DNA from: Pontederia crassipes
Lineage: Eukaryota; Streptophyta; Magnoliopsida; Commelinales; Pontederiaceae
Reading direction: 5' to 3'
Length of the DNA: 64,000 bases
NCBI GenBank assembly: GCA_030549335.1
Contig: CM060194.1
Span: forward strand, 36,225,171-36,289,170
The stretch's first letter is position 1; each line of letters starts with the position of its first letter. The translations under genes were made by a program, and so were the position numbers. Shown here piece after piece: positions 47,990 through 60,574 of this stretch. The notes under the pieces were generated by a model. The model saw only the letters and a list, made by a program, of their open reading frames with translations, was not told the DNA's origin and did not search any database.

Positions 47990-49790
47990 TAATACCTCAG
48001 AGTTCAGCCATCGATGGTGGGGCAATACCAATGTTATAGCAAAACAGATATCCATGCACCTTTTCCATCACGAATTTGACCTCCAGCTGCTTCTAGTCTC
48101 TAGTTTTGCGGGAGCCATCAATAATATTAAGTTTGAACTTTGAACCACTTTGGCGGCGTGTTCTTCCATCCCCCTTTGTTTGTTTTTGCATCAATTGTCA
48201 TGCTTAGTGCACCATCAATTTTCAGGCTTCTTGGAATGACCAAGCATTATGCATAATAATGTAAAGGGTGTCTGGCGACCGTCTGAAGCTGTGGTCGAAT
48301 AAACTTGTGCGCCTCTATTTCCACAACAGCCAACGTCCCGTTGCAAAAGACATGTTTCATGCAGTGTTATCAGAATCAGATCGGACGGACCGATTCAATC
48401 AGTTCAGTATCGAATCTCGAATCGATCAGTGATTCGATTTGATTACATGTCAAAATCGATTTTGATGTTGAACCGGGACAGTTGAATTGGTTCAATTCAA
48501 ATTTTGAAAAATTAAAAAATGATAAAAATAGGAAAGGAAAAAAAGAAAAGAATATAAGAAAGGTTAAAGAGGAGGAAATATGATATATTTAAGATAAAAT
48601 AGGAATTGAAATAAAAAAAAAGTAAGTTTTTAAAATTGAATAATATTAAAATAAAAAATTATGAATAATTTTTTTTATAAAAGAAATAACAATAATTTAA
48701 GATAAAATTTATTAATATAGCATCCATCATCATTAAATAATAGATATTGAATTAATAATAATCTATTTATATTTATATGCTAATCATTATTATTTATCAC
48801 TATTAAAATTTTTAATAAATAAAAAATATGCTATATTAATGTTTAATATTTTTAATAGATTATTAGTACAATATTCATATACTATATCACATAACTTATA
48901 TTATATTTTTATAATTATTATAAATAATATTATTTTAATAAAATTTAGTTCAATTCGATACGAATCCGATGGACCAATTCAATTGCAAAGCCGATCATTA
49001 GGTCGGCTCTCATAACATTAGTTCCATGGGTATTTCGTCAATAAATGTTGTTGCGAAGGGAATCAAGGGATATTTTGCTTAATCTATTACTTCAATCCTG
49101 AGCTAAAGAAAGTTTGCCACAGACGTTTGGCATGCAGCTGGCACAAGCTTCTTCCTCCAAATTGCATACGAGCTTGGAGAGTCTCTCAGCGCATGTATCA
49201 TGGTCTTTACATCTTTATGGCATCTTGAACATACATGACGTTCTGTATAGGTTTGTCATTAGTGCTTCATGCATGCACATCCATTTCCATCTCCATACGG
49301 TATTCTTGGTGCATCGAGAGAATCTACTGAATAATGTGTTTGAAAGGGACTACTGAATAATGTGTATATTGACTGATGTTCGGATCAAGTGGTAAACAGT
49401 TTATCATTGTTTAATGAGGTTTCAAATTCTAAATTTGATGTATGTAGAATATTTTCGTTAGAAGTTTTACTTGTAATCAAACGTACGACTCTGGATGACA
49501 TATAGTGAATTTGAATCTTCATTTTTTGAATAATGTGATGACAAAAAAAATAATGTGTACGTTGATTTTGTTGAGAAGCTCACAAACGGAGCTGCCTTCC
49601 ATATGATCAATTCTGAACCATCTTCTCTCGTTATTCAAAGCTACTAAACGTAAAAGCGCCGCCTGGGTCCTTTGTATTCCATGCAGATGGCTAGTAAGTA
49701 CCTCTTTCCCCCAATGGATGTTACCAAAGACTTGTTCCATTTGCTGACTTTGTGTGTTAACTTCCTTAGACTTTGACAACATATATCAAG
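47990..49790 (-). pseudogene. LINE (L1-type) ORF2 remnant
   Basis: On the minus strand, from high to low coordinates: an endonuclease-RT linker-like frame at 49519-49782 (NIHWGKEVLTSHLHGIQRTQ), a possible zf-RVT segment at about 49090-49310, then an RNase H-like segment at about 47995-48180 (PPKWFKV, GGQIRDGKGAWIS and PSMAEL in different frames). The RT core is not recognised. The gap between zf-RVT and RNase H is occupied by the MITE-like sequence 48364-49020. Confidence 0.5.
48364..49020. mobile_element. MITE-like element with TGTTAT ends
   Basis: The left end TGTTATCAGAATCAGATCGG is roughly mirrored by the right end CCGATCATTAGGTCGGCTCTCATAACA (given here only as the inverse of a TGTTATGAGAGCCGACC-type end). 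The subterminal parts on both sides carry GATTCAATC/CAATTCGAT words around an AT-rich core. A target duplication is not clear. The superfamily is unknown. Confidence 0.45.
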
Positions 49791-50214
49791 GCCCACAAAA
49801 CTTTAATAGATTACTTAAAATGTTAAAATACTATATTCTTTGAACATATGATGTATTTTTCATGTTATGTAGGAGGTTCAAATCTCATTTGAACTCTGAA
49901 GCCTAATTGCCACCCCAACACTAATATCTATGTCAATATTCTGTCACTATGAATATAACCAAGATTTGGAACAATGAAATATTAATAGACTTGGAATAAG
50001 ATATTCCATAATTTCAAGAGAATAGTTTGTGTGGAATTTAATTGATACTCATGGGATTAATCATGAGTTCATGACTATTCATTGTATCCAACGGATGGTG
50101 TCAATCAAATGTTGACATGATTATAATATTCATGATGATTTGATTAAAATCGCGAATCATGAGTTTATGACTATTTATATAACAGGGACCAGAAAATTTA
50201 ATGATGAACTCGCC
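49791..50214. other. AT-rich spacer
   Basis: No feature recognised. ATCATGAGTTYATGACTATT occurs twice (about 50059 and 50156), a short direct repeat. Confidence 0.4.
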
Positions 50215-51072
50215 TAAAACATTTATAGTCATTGAACATAATCCAATTAAAAACTAACCTCACTTTTTTGGTTCTTCTTCTTCTTCTATTCATGCAATCT
50301 TCCCAATGGCTGAAGTCAAGATTTCTTAGTTCAATATTTTTAATGTATTTATTCACTTTGATTCGGTAGGAAATTATTCGTTTTGCTGTTTACTTGACGT
50401 CATCCTGATGACTTTTTTACGTATACTGTTCCTAATTAAATTGAATTATAAAAAAAAAAGATAATAAGTGGCATCAAACTTTGCTTTATTTCCGTGATCA
50501 AGTGGCATCAAACTTAACGCAATTAACATCGAACTGTGAGGAGGGGCATGCAGGTTTGTGCATCGGACAACCAAAAGAATTCACTTGACGCAACATTAAA
50601 CCAAAAAAAAAAATTTATTATTATCTCCCTCCACGTAGAAATGGCAATTTCTGAATTGTCGGTACTTCGAAATTTTACAGAAGACGACAGCGTTGTATTC
50701 AAAAGAGCAAAAGATGACCGAATTATTCGCACGTTTTCATCGTGTAATATGCTAAGCAATTACAAATTAGGTACACGTGCAGAACAAGGCATGCATGCAT
50801 AACACGCTGGGGCAATTGACGACTTGACGTATCTGCACCAAATAAACAACTAAATATGAAACAGGTGCAATATTTCCTTTATTTTCTTGAATATATAATA
50901 TATAATCACACCTCGGCACATTCTTTTACCTAAGAAGTAGGAAGCACACGTTTTTTTTTTTTCTTTTTTGCTATGGACACGTCATTTTTTTTATATATGA
51001 AAGAAATATAGTAGCCAAAACTTCACGGCAACAAACCAAGAAACGAGGATGGCAGAGAGGAAAGTGGTAGTA
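50215..51072 (+). repeat. Promoter-like duplicated segment, copy B
   Basis: Longer copy of 45755-46215, including the identical 20-mer TTGACGTCATCCTGATGACT at 50394-50413. It ends with TATATATGAAAGAAA and then GAGGATGGCAGAGAGGAAAG, which could begin a protein MAERKVVVVFPTTLG before a stop near 51094. No gene body follows. The sequence between 50540 and 51000 has insertions relative to copy A, including a 12-T run at about 50951. Confidence 0.65.
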
Positions 51073-52998
51073 GTCTTCCCCACAACTTTGGGTTAAATTT
51101 GACATCCATGTTATAATATGGAAAGATGCAGGAAAGATGGAGAAACAGATGGAATAAAATAATTATGACTCCAAAAATTTGTAAAAGGTCAATAAAATAA
51201 TTTGTTAATAGGGATTAGAATTTTTTTTATGAATTATAGGATTAAAAAGAAGAATTTAAAAGTATAACTAGAAAAGGAATAATAAAAATAAATCTAAGTA
51301 GGAAAAGAGATTGAGAGTTGATCATATAGATAAGAATTTTAATTAGATCAGGATAAAGAATTTTAATTTTAATTGGGATACAAATACAAGTTTAATAATA
51401 ATTTAACTTCCAAACATGATGGATTTAAGAGTTTTAAGATTAAAATATTTCAATCAGTAAAATATTATTATTTATTATTTAAAAATTAAGCTCGTATAGG
51501 CATTTTGGATGCAACTTAAACTAATATTCTATTAATTAGTTTAAAAAATTAGAGAAAATGAATTAATAAGAGGATACAATACAGCTACAATTTGATTAAA
51601 ATAAGTTATCTATTCAAAATAAGAGATGTTGGAAAATGTACCCTCGATCATGGTGCCACCTAAAGCTTTTCTATTTTTTTTCTCGAACTTATAATTACGT
51701 TAAAAAAATAATATTTATTATTAATTTTGAAATTTGTACATTTCGATTATATGATCACAAATATATTACGGATGAACCTAATCATAATTTTGATTTATTT
51801 TAAATATTTTTAGTAATTCTTTAATTTTTTTTTGCCTCACGTGTTATATATAAAAAAAACTCTACCGGTGGGACGGCTCATATAGGTGTTTGCAGCTATA
51901 TGGTTTGGTGGCTGGGCTGCCAAAAGCTAGCCCAATCCTGTTTTTTTGGCATTTTTCAATTTTCATCAAAATGTTAAAGTAATTAAAAAGTAAAAAATAT
52001 CTATTTTAAAATTTAAATAATATGTATTTTCCTTATAAAAATTTTCTATAATTTTTTAAATCATGCATGCAATTTAACTTGTTGATTTAGTGCAATAGTT
52101 AAATAATTTAGATTTGCATGCTAATTACAAATATTGTATAATATATGTGTTATCATGCATGAAATAAATATTGTTATTTTTGTATGTCTTAATGATATTT
52201 ATTGTTGTGATTTAAATTTAATTATGGAAGGCATTTGAATGATTTGAAATATGAATTCAAATTCAAAATTGGTATGTCCAAAATTTATTGCAAATAATCA
52301 TCTTCCTAAAATTTTGACTGTGTTAAAATTGTGAATTTGAATTTAAAATTGGTATGTCAAATTTTATTAAACACGATAACTTGCCTAAAATTTCAAATTG
52401 AGTTGAAATGAAATAAATTTCTTTTGTAAGAAGTAATTAACATTTATTATTGTTTTCAGGATTAGAAAACATTAACAATCAATATTAAGTGAGTCATTCG
52501 ATGCATATTGGCCAAGCTTGGGCCGTTCTCGCACCCAATTGACAACCCGAATGCGTGCCAATTCAATTATCCACATTTGGGTGTGATAAATAATAAAACA
52601 ATATGATTCACCAAAGGCCATGTTTAAACCAACAATGAGTCTAATTCATTACAATGATTAATTTTAACTTTACAACTTAGCATGCATAATTCGGAGGCTA
52701 GGTATGTCAAACAATCATGGCATACAGCAATCATATCATAAAATGGCATAGCATAGAATAGCACGACATAACATAACACATGATAACAATATCACTAACA
52801 ATATGGCATAACAATTCAAATAATGAAATTGGGGCATATCATACAAGCTTCAATTAACAATAATTATCATATAATAAAAGGAATTTAAAAAGAATCCAAC
52901 TTCGTTAGACCGCTACAGCCGAAGGAGGTTCCCTATGGACAAAAGAGTGTGACTACGATCCATCTGTAGTGCACGTACATTGCATTTTCTTCTTGACA
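51073..52998. other. AT-rich intergenic stretch
   Basis: No gene recognised. GTGAATTTGAATTTAAAATTG-like words repeat at about 52253-52275 and 52330-52350. Words such as GGCATAGCATAGAATAGC form a short degenerate repeat near 52740-52800. Confidence 0.45.
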
Positions 52999-53232
52999 TT
53001 GAGCACTATGGCTTAAACAAGTGTGCTATGATTTATATGGCGAGCATATGATCTTCCAATATGCTCAACTTTGAGCGCCTAGGTTTAAGTAGGAGCGCTG
53101 TGATTTAGATGGTTAGAATACGATATACTCGTATTCTCCTAGAATAACAATCATTCTTAACTTTGAGCACTGCATTTAGATCACTACGTTATGGATTGGA
53201 TGCTGAGAATACGATCTGTCTGTATTATTCTA
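52999..53232 (+). repeat. Imperfect tandem repeat, about 100-bp unit, three copies
   Basis: Each unit begins TTGAGC(A/G)C and runs through TTTAGAT(G/C) to an (A/G)AATACGAT...GTATT-type palindromic block. Copies start near 52999, 53070 and 53161. The origin is unknown; it may be part of an LTR or leader of an undefined element. Confidence 0.5.
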
Positions 53233-54484
53233 GCCGAATAGGTGAAAAACCGTTCTCCCTTGTTTTTCACCCCACTTCTCAATACATGTGATTCTTCCCT
53301 TAACTAGGGTTCATATCACAAATTTTCTACCACATAAACCCCTAGATTGATGTCATATATGATCAATGCATTGGGGTTCATAAACATGTAGAGAAATTTG
53401 GGACGAGATAAATTTCTTGGCATCATCATTTTTTCTTACCACCTATTATGTACAACATATTTTTATTTTTAAAATAAATATTTTGTATCACTTTTCACGT
53501 TGATTATTGCAATATTTTTTTAGTTTTAAATTTATGATATTTAAAATTGTATTGTAAAATTATATTAAGATACAATAATATAATTATATAATTTTTTATT
53601 ATTCATTGAGATTGGATACTTATCCAAATAGCATACCTTAATGTAGTATATGTACTACTAAGTTTAGAACACAAAAAAATGATAGATAAGAAAACAAAAA
53701 ATGACAAAAGTTGATGGGCACAATTGGTAAGAAAGTTGCATTTCAAGTGTTGAATGGGTGCTACAAGTTTCAAAATCAATTCCCAAAATTATCATGTTGG
53801 CAAGAAAAATTATAAAAGTACTTCTTCACCTCAACTCTGAATTAATCAAGTGACACTAGACATCATAGGACTCATGTTTCATTGCGGCATCGAGAAAAAC
53901 AATTATTAACACAACATAGTATGATCCAATTGGCTCAAGTACATTTGGGTAATAGTGTCGTCTTGGGTGTGTCCATGGGTTGAACATAACTCAAATAAGA
54001 CACAGACATGACCTATCATTATATATAACACAATTAAAATTGAAATTTTTCATGATTCATAAAATTAAAAATCATAAGATCAAATTTAAACATTAAAAGG
54101 TTATTTATATATTAAACTGATTTTAATATATAAAATAAAAAATTATTTTTAATAAACTTATAATGGTTGAGTTGTAGAAAATATTATCTCACATTTGGCA
54201 ATAAAGACAAATTTGAAATCTTTATATCCACCTAATCATTATAAGATTTCCAATCATTATACAATTGATCAACATTTGACAAGAATTATCTTAATTATCC
54301 ATTAATTGAGTTAAAATGCAGTTATCTCATCCTTATTCACTTAAAAAATAAATAAGATGTCTGCGTGTGTGAGAAGGTCAACTATTTAGTTGTCATACAT
54401 CTTCTCAAAATAATGAAAGAATGTACAAAAGAAAAAAACATTCACATTAAATAATTATTTTTTACTAAAAAAATTTATAGGTAG
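53233..54484. other. AT-rich intergenic stretch
   Basis: No gene recognised. The strip at 53233-53420 is of normal composition without coding signal; the remainder is AT-rich. Confidence 0.4.
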
Positions 54485-55200
54485 CTCGAAAAAAGTGTAC
54501 ATCAACATCTATGCAATCTTTGGGACCTTATATTCTTAATAAATGCATATTGAGGAATAGAATTTGTTAATAGATCCACAATAATATCTTGCATAGAAAT
54601 ATACTCCAATTTTACTTTCTTGCATTTAATTATGTCGTACACATATTTATACTTGATATAAATATTCTTTGTTTTGCTATGATATTTATACTTGATTGTC
54701 ACAAAATACTAATAGTGAATTAATATTATTAATGTTAACAATCAAATCATCCAAAAATCAATTTAACCATGCAACTTCTTGTACTCCTAAAAAAGAGCAA
54801 CATGTTCTGCTTTCATGGTCGATAAAACTAGGCATGATTGTTTCTCGCTACTTAATGATATGACTCCATTATTTAGAAGAAAAGCATAACCCAATGTAGA
54901 TTTTTGTCATCAGCATCTCTTGCCTAATCAGCATCTGTGTAGCCTTATAAACACGACATTGCATTGCTAACAAAGGGCATAACTCCTTTCCAATGTGTTG
55001 AACCAAGATTCCGCTGGTATCTGCTTACCATGCCAACAACGAAACAAATATCAGGTCTTCATTAAACTATCAATTCTACTAACATAAAGGACTCTACTCA
55101 TTTTCTCATTTATCGTTAACAGAGCATGATAAAGCATCTTTAATATTCTTTGGCTAATTTTGTTTTAATAAAATAGCCGTGGAAGTTTTACTACCTTCAG
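54485..55200 (-). pseudogene. Ty1/copia RNase H remnant
   Basis: On the minus strand, the 54502-54702 frame reads VKLEYISMQDIIVDLLTNSI, matching the VEYISTKD.IAD.LTK end of copia pol. Further up, about 54770-54950 reads YTDADQARDADD and pieces like SWSSKKQ in shifted frames. Divergence and stops are strong; no LTR was found. Confidence 0.65.
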
Positions 55201-55894
55201 GATATGAGAGAACTTCTTTTGAATTATCTATCTCGTTATCTTCAAGGAGTGCTATAAAAGACTTCATCATCATCAACTTCAAATCGACAATAGGGAATAC
55301 TTGTTCGATTGGTTTCTCTTATTTCAGATTAATCAATTCTCAAATTTTTCCTACTAAAATTAGGATCACGTTCATTTGCATACTAAAAGAAAATCACCTA
55401 TTTACAACGGGCAATTTCTGATGGATAGAATTCCTTCACATTTTCTGATGACATTTGCGACAGATTTAAAAAACCTTTCCAAATACCGAAGGTCAAGAAT
55501 TCCTTCGCTACTACGGATGACAAATTTCCATCGTTAAATTATCGACGAGTCTACCCTTCATAATTACCAATGGATTTAAATCTGTCAGTAATTCAAAAGG
55601 GGTTACCCGTCGGTAATTAATTTTATAGTAATATATTTGTAATATAATAATAGTATATGCTCAATATTTTATTATTTTAAGTATTGATGTGCCTAGCCTT
55701 CAAAATTACCGACAAACATAAATCCGTTGATAATTCCGAAGGCGAAGCCCGTCGCTAATTAATTTTATAACAATATATATGTAATATAAAATAAATATAT
55801 GCTTAATATTTTATTATTTTAGTTACCGACGGACCTAGTCTTCGAAATGACTGACGAATTTGAATTTATCAGTAATTTCAAAGACTACGCTCAT

Positions 55895-56975
55895 CAGTAA
55901 TTAAAATAATAATTTTTTATTATTTTTATAATATAATATAATACATATTTCTTTTTCTACATTTACTTTTATTCTTTTCTTGATGCATTAATAAAATAAT
56001 ATATTAAATAAATTTTCATTATTTTTTCCTTTTCTCATAATTGTCTTTAATATTTTATCTTTTTACTCATTTCCTTTAATATATTTATAGATATAGATTA
56101 TATATTATAAATATTTTTAATATAAAATAGATAAATTTTAATAAAATTAAAATATGTCAACTTCCTACCCAAGATATAACTAATTTTAAACATAATATGC
56201 TAATTTCAATCATAATATCAATTAGTTTTAATCATAAGTATAAATTTGCAGATTACCTCATATTCATAAAAAAATATTGTAAAAATTTTGAATGATAAGT
56301 ATTCTAAGTTCTAACAATTCACTTGTTATTTATCTAATAATATGTATATTATTAAGATATGTAATATGGATAGTATGTACACATATTGATAAACATTAGT
56401 ACTATATATGTTAAGATATATAATATTAAGATACATGTATCTTTTATAATATGTCATTTTGTATACTTTTAAAGGGTCATAAAAAACTTCATCATCATTT
56501 ATAAAATTAGCTATATTTTTAATCTATTAAGTTACTTTTTATTAATTGTGAAATGTCAATTTAATCTTTATTATCTTATTATAGGAAATATTTATTAAAA
56601 ACAAAAAAACAAATATGGATAAAAATTTTATAAAAAAACATACAATGTGTACTTTTATATATTTTTAAAGAGTTATGTTGTGATTTATATTAAAAATAAT
56701 CATTATGTTAAAATTTTAGTGACATTAAAATTTATCTATTTTATATTCTAAATTTATTTATAATATATATTCTATATCTATAAATATATTAAAATAAAAT
56801 GAGTAAAAAGATAAAAATAAATAAAGTTGTTTTATGAGAAAATAAAAAATACTGATAAGTTATTTAATCATATTATTTATTAATGCATTAAGAAAAGAAT
56901 ATAAGTAAATGTAGAAAGCTAGATATGTATTATAAACATTCATAATAACTAATATTATTTTAATCACCGACGGGT
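55895..56975. repeat. Long inverted repeat inside the CACTA-like element
   Basis: Left arm about 55895-56150 and right arm about 56715-56975, each about 255 bp, with a loop of about 565 bp. Paired landmarks: TTTCTACATTTACTTTTATT (55956) with its reverse complement near 56905, and TAATATATTTATAGATATAG (56077) with its reverse complement near 56780. The arms are diverged but continuous. Confidence 0.7.
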
Positions 56976-57880
56976 AAATTCTTTGAAATTATAATCTGTC
57001 GGTCATTTCAAAAGAATTACTCATCTGTAATTGAAATAATATTATTGAAATCAATTTTTATAATATAATACATACTATTTCCATTATTTTTAATATCTAT
57101 AATATAATATTATTAATGCTTATGATCATATATATATTTATACATATAAGTAATACTAAAACATATAATATTATTAATTTTTAATAATATTATTTTATAT
57201 ATAGACATTCATAATAGCTAATATTATTTTAATTACCGGGACAAGTCCTTTGGAATTATATTCAAATCCATCAGTAATTTCCAAAGAATTACCGTCGGTA
57301 AATTTGAAGGAGTTACTCGTCGGTAATTAATATAAAATTATTTAAATAAATGTTTATAATTTAACACATACTTCATCCATTATTTATAGTATTTCTAATA
57401 TAATATAACATTATTAATGTTTCTAATCATATATATGTATATATATAATTAATACTAATACATATAATATTATTAATGTTTAATCATATTATTTTATATA
57501 TAAACATTGATAATAAATAATATTATTTAAATTACCGATAGGTAAATTCTTTGGACTTGCCGACAGATTTTTCTCCATCAGTAATATCAAAGAAATACTC
57601 GTCGGTAATTAACATAATATTGTTTAAATAATTGTTTATAATATAATACATACTATCTTCCGTTATTTGTAATATTTATAAAATAATATAATATTATTAA
57701 TGTTTATAATAATATATATTTATACATATAAATTAATACTAATACATGTAATATTATTAATGTTTAATGATAATATTTTATATATAAACATTATAATAAA
57801 TAATATTATTTAAAAAATCCTTTGAAATTATCGACAAATATGATCCTTCGGTACTATCAAAGGATAGATCCACGGTAGGT
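56940..57880 (+). repeat. Tandem repeat, about 260-295-bp unit
   Basis: The block ending TACTCRTCGGTAATTAA recurs at about 57019, 57313 and 57597, with a partial copy near 57858. Each unit comprises an AT-rich half (TAATATTATTAATGTTT) and a half with the CCGACGG-type repeats. Confidence 0.7.
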
Positions 57881-58025
57881 TTAATTTCTCACCCGCCCAT
57901 GGCTCCCGCCTAATTTTTCCTCTCTCACTATATCTCACCCTCTCGCCCTCTCCCTATCCCTCTTTCCATCTCTCCCCATCTCTCTTACCATCTCTCCCTC
58001 TTTCTTCTCCCGCCATAACTCTGGC

Positions 58026-58665
58026 TGTCCCACGGATCACATCCTAAATGTCCACATCTAGAGCGCAATGGGGTATCAACCTTGAACGTCTCTTGCGCAA
58101 GCGATCAAGCAACCTCTAGCCGGTCGTCCGCTGCTTCCGATCGTTCACCTTGCACGTGTCCCGAGGGCTTTTCTCGAGGCACGTCGAGTTATCTTACTTT
58201 ATGTATTTTTCCTTTTTCAATCCACTATTGTACTTAATTTATTTTCCAAGTGTGATAGTGGTAGTTTTGTAATTCTGCATTCCAGAAAAGTGCACCCCCT
58301 AGCTTGTCATCCACATCACACGTCATATAGATACTTCCCGAAATGGTGGTATAGTAGGGGAGACCCGCTAGTGCTCCCCCAAAGCATTGTAATCATTTCT
58401 ATTTACTCAACAAAAATTTCAAGCTTCCCAAAATCTAGCATTGTGCCTCAAGCATGGGGTGGAAACCCATAAGAGCGTCCCAAAGCATCCCAAGCAATCG
58501 AGCGTGACGCCGAAGTGCCCGTTTGTTCACAAACGCCTCCACCGAAGAAGCGTCCGCTCGGGATCGAGCGTCCCAAAAACTGTGGCATTCGAAAGTGGCA
58601 TAAGCAAGCTTCCGCAAAGCGCTCAAAAGAGCTTGCCTAGACGTTGGGCACGTCTAGGCGCCACA
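58026..58665 (+). repeat. Putative 5' LTR of the third gypsy element
   Basis: Inferred from the primer site at 58680-58691. A TG start at 58026 (TGTCCCACGGATCACATC) and an end near 58665 are guesses, because the second LTR lies beyond the window. Sequence composition changes from AT-rich to balanced here. Confidence 0.35.
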
Positions 58666-58679
58666 AGGGTCAATCGAGT

Positions 58680-58691
58680 TGGTATCATAGC
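58680..58691 (+). other. Primer binding site (third gypsy element)
   Basis: TGGTATCATAGC differs by one base from the tRNA-iMet complement TGGTATCAGAGC. Confidence 0.65.
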
Positions 58692-58737
58692 AACTTTTCT
58701 GAAACCGCTCAAGTTGGCATTCGACGATCAAGGAGAA

Positions 58738-59950
58738 ATGACGTCGAACTCGAAGATGACGAATGAACCCGCTCGAAGGGCGCGCCCGCTCGAAGGACGT
58801 CATGACTGCCTTCGAGCAATGCCTCGGCCAGTTCCAACTGAATGTGGGCGAGATGCAAGACCAACTCGTAACGCACGAGGGGGAGTTGGAGAAGACCGTG
58901 GATCTCGCAACGGTGCGGGACGAGATGGCACTGTTGTATACACGGCTCGAGTCCATGCAGGCGACGATCATGGACATGCGGGAGACCTTGGACAATGGTC
59001 TCTCAAACATGCGGTTCGAGATGGAGCAAGAGTTCAAGACCATTTGGAAAGAGCTCAAGTGACGCTTTGGAGATAGGCGACATCCCGAGACGTCCGCCCC
59101 ACATGAGGCAAGAATCGATGTGCCAAAGCCGAGGTGCTACAAAGGCGAGCGGTCGACAAAGAAGATTAATGACTTCCTGTGGAACGTCCAAAGGTACATT
59201 GACGTCTGAAGTGAGGATGATGAAGATCACATCATTCTACTTGCAAGATGTGGTGAGTCTATGGTGGCGATGTACGACGTGGAGTGTGGCAACATCAATC
59301 CCATTGAGAGGTGGGACGACTTTAAGAGGCAGATTACCAACTACTTCTGCCCTGCCAAGTCGGGATTGGAGGCCAAGATTACGTTGTTCAACATTTGCTA
59401 GAAGGGCACGTTGAAGGAGTACGTGAAGGAGTTCACCAAACTCTGCCTACAGAACTCCCAGGTAGACAAAGACATGTTCCTGACGGTCTTCGTGAAGGGT
59501 TTGAAGCCATGGGCTAGGACGGAGTTGGAGCGACGAGATTGCCCCAACCACCGCTCGTTAGTCGCCGCTGCCGAGTCGCTCGTGGAGTATGTCAAACGAG
59601 CACTCCACCACCAAAGCCCTCGGACAAGGGCAATGGTGGAGGAGAGAAGCCAAGGTCACAAGGAGGCAAGCCGCACTACCAAGACAAAGGAAAGGGACAC
59701 CAGGATAGGAGGCCCAACAATGACCGATTCAAGAGAGACGGGAAGCCGCCAAAGTCATGTTATATTTGCAAGGGTCCACATTGGACAAGCGATTGTTCGC
59801 AGAAGGTGATAGTAAATGCCATGTACTATCCCGACGACGAAGAGAATAAGGAGTTGTGTCTCAGTTCGATGCACGTCCTTAGCGCCATCAACATCTCGAA
59901 GGGTCTTTCATCAACTGCTCGACTTTATACGGACATCGAGTTGAACGGGT
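58738..59950 (+). pseudogene. Gag of third gypsy element (chromovirus-like)
   Basis: Nucleocapsid polyprotein. The N-terminal part (58763-59062) is rich in heptads, such as LYTRLESMQATIMDMRETLD, and likely forms a coiled coil. The capsid core reads on in the same frame to about 59590, with YVKEFTKLCLQNSQVDKD, but is cut by stops at 59060 (TGA), about 59207 (TGA) and 59399 (TAG). The frame then shifts, and the knuckle CYICKGPHWTSDC is at 59758-59796. The coiled-coil start and single knuckle resemble Galadriel/Reina-type chromoviruses; this clade call is tentative. Confidence 0.75.
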
Positions 59951-60180
59951 AAGTCTTCAACACCCCCATTGACACGAGAGCATCGGAGTTGTTCGTGTCA
60001 GAAGTGGCCGTCAAAAAACTGAAGCTGCCACTACAAAAGACTAACGCCACATTCAAAATGGTGAACGTGAAGTCTATCTCGATCATCCCGTGAAGTCAGG
60101 CAAAAATTTGAAGCAGAAGACCCTCTCCGCTATGCAAGTGGCGAAAGGGTTGCATAAACAGGAGCACACCTTTCTGGCTA
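59951..60180 (+). pseudogene. Protease of third gypsy element, remnant
   Basis: TPIDTRASELFVSE at about 59963-60004 matches the active-site block D-T-G-A of gypsy proteases, with Arg replacing Gly. [11 protein letters not shown] follows. A stop and frameshift near 60090 disrupt it. Confidence 0.65.
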
Positions 60181-60574
60181 TCGTCATCTTGGAAGATTCG
60201 GGGCCCTCCACTCCAAAACCTCCTAAAGTTCTTAAAATCCTTGAGGATTTTGCGGACGTCACGCTCCCAGAGCTCCCAAAGCGGTTGCCTCCGAAGCGTG
60301 AAGTGGACTATGTCATTGACTTGGTCCTAGAATCAAAAGCCCCACATGGAGTCCTCTATCGGCTAACTCCTCAAGAACTCGCAGAATTCTGTAACCAACT
60401 CACCGAACTATTGGATGCAGGATATGTTCGGCCCTCGAAGTCTCCATATGGCACCCCGGTACTCTTTCAGAAGAAGCACGATGGTTCCCTCCGGATGTGC
60501 ATCGACTATTGGGCGCTCAACAAGCTTACGGTGAAGAACATGTACCACATTCCCTTAGTGACGGACTTGTTCGA
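60181..60574 (+). pseudogene. Reverse transcriptase of third gypsy element, 5' part
   Basis: An open stretch contains [36 protein letters not shown] and [13 protein letters not shown], the fingers and early palm of the RT. It stops at the target site TTCGA (60570-60574), where the solo LTR entered, and continues at 63398. Confidence 0.85.

Larger units (their letters stand above)
55381..58025 (+). mobile_element. CACTA (En/Spm)-like element, non-autonomous or partial
   Basis: TACTAAAAGAAAATC at 55381-55395 differs at two positions from the CACTACAAGAAAATC terminus common in plant CACTA elements. It is followed by dense subterminal repeats of the CCGACGG...CCGTCGGTAATT type in both orientations (55420-55920 and 56960-57880), as expected for transposase-binding arrays. 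No transposase is recognised. The other terminus was not found, and the third gypsy element may have cut it off near 58026. CT-rich sequence fills 57890-58015. Confidence 0.55.

Noticed and set aside
47666-47992. 108-aa open frame
   Set aside because: No domain, ends in poly-T-rich sequence, and lies in repeat-like DNA.
58441-59076. 211-aa frame overlapping the third gypsy gag
   Set aside because: It crosses the presumed LTR end and primer site, and is in a different frame from the recognisable gag.
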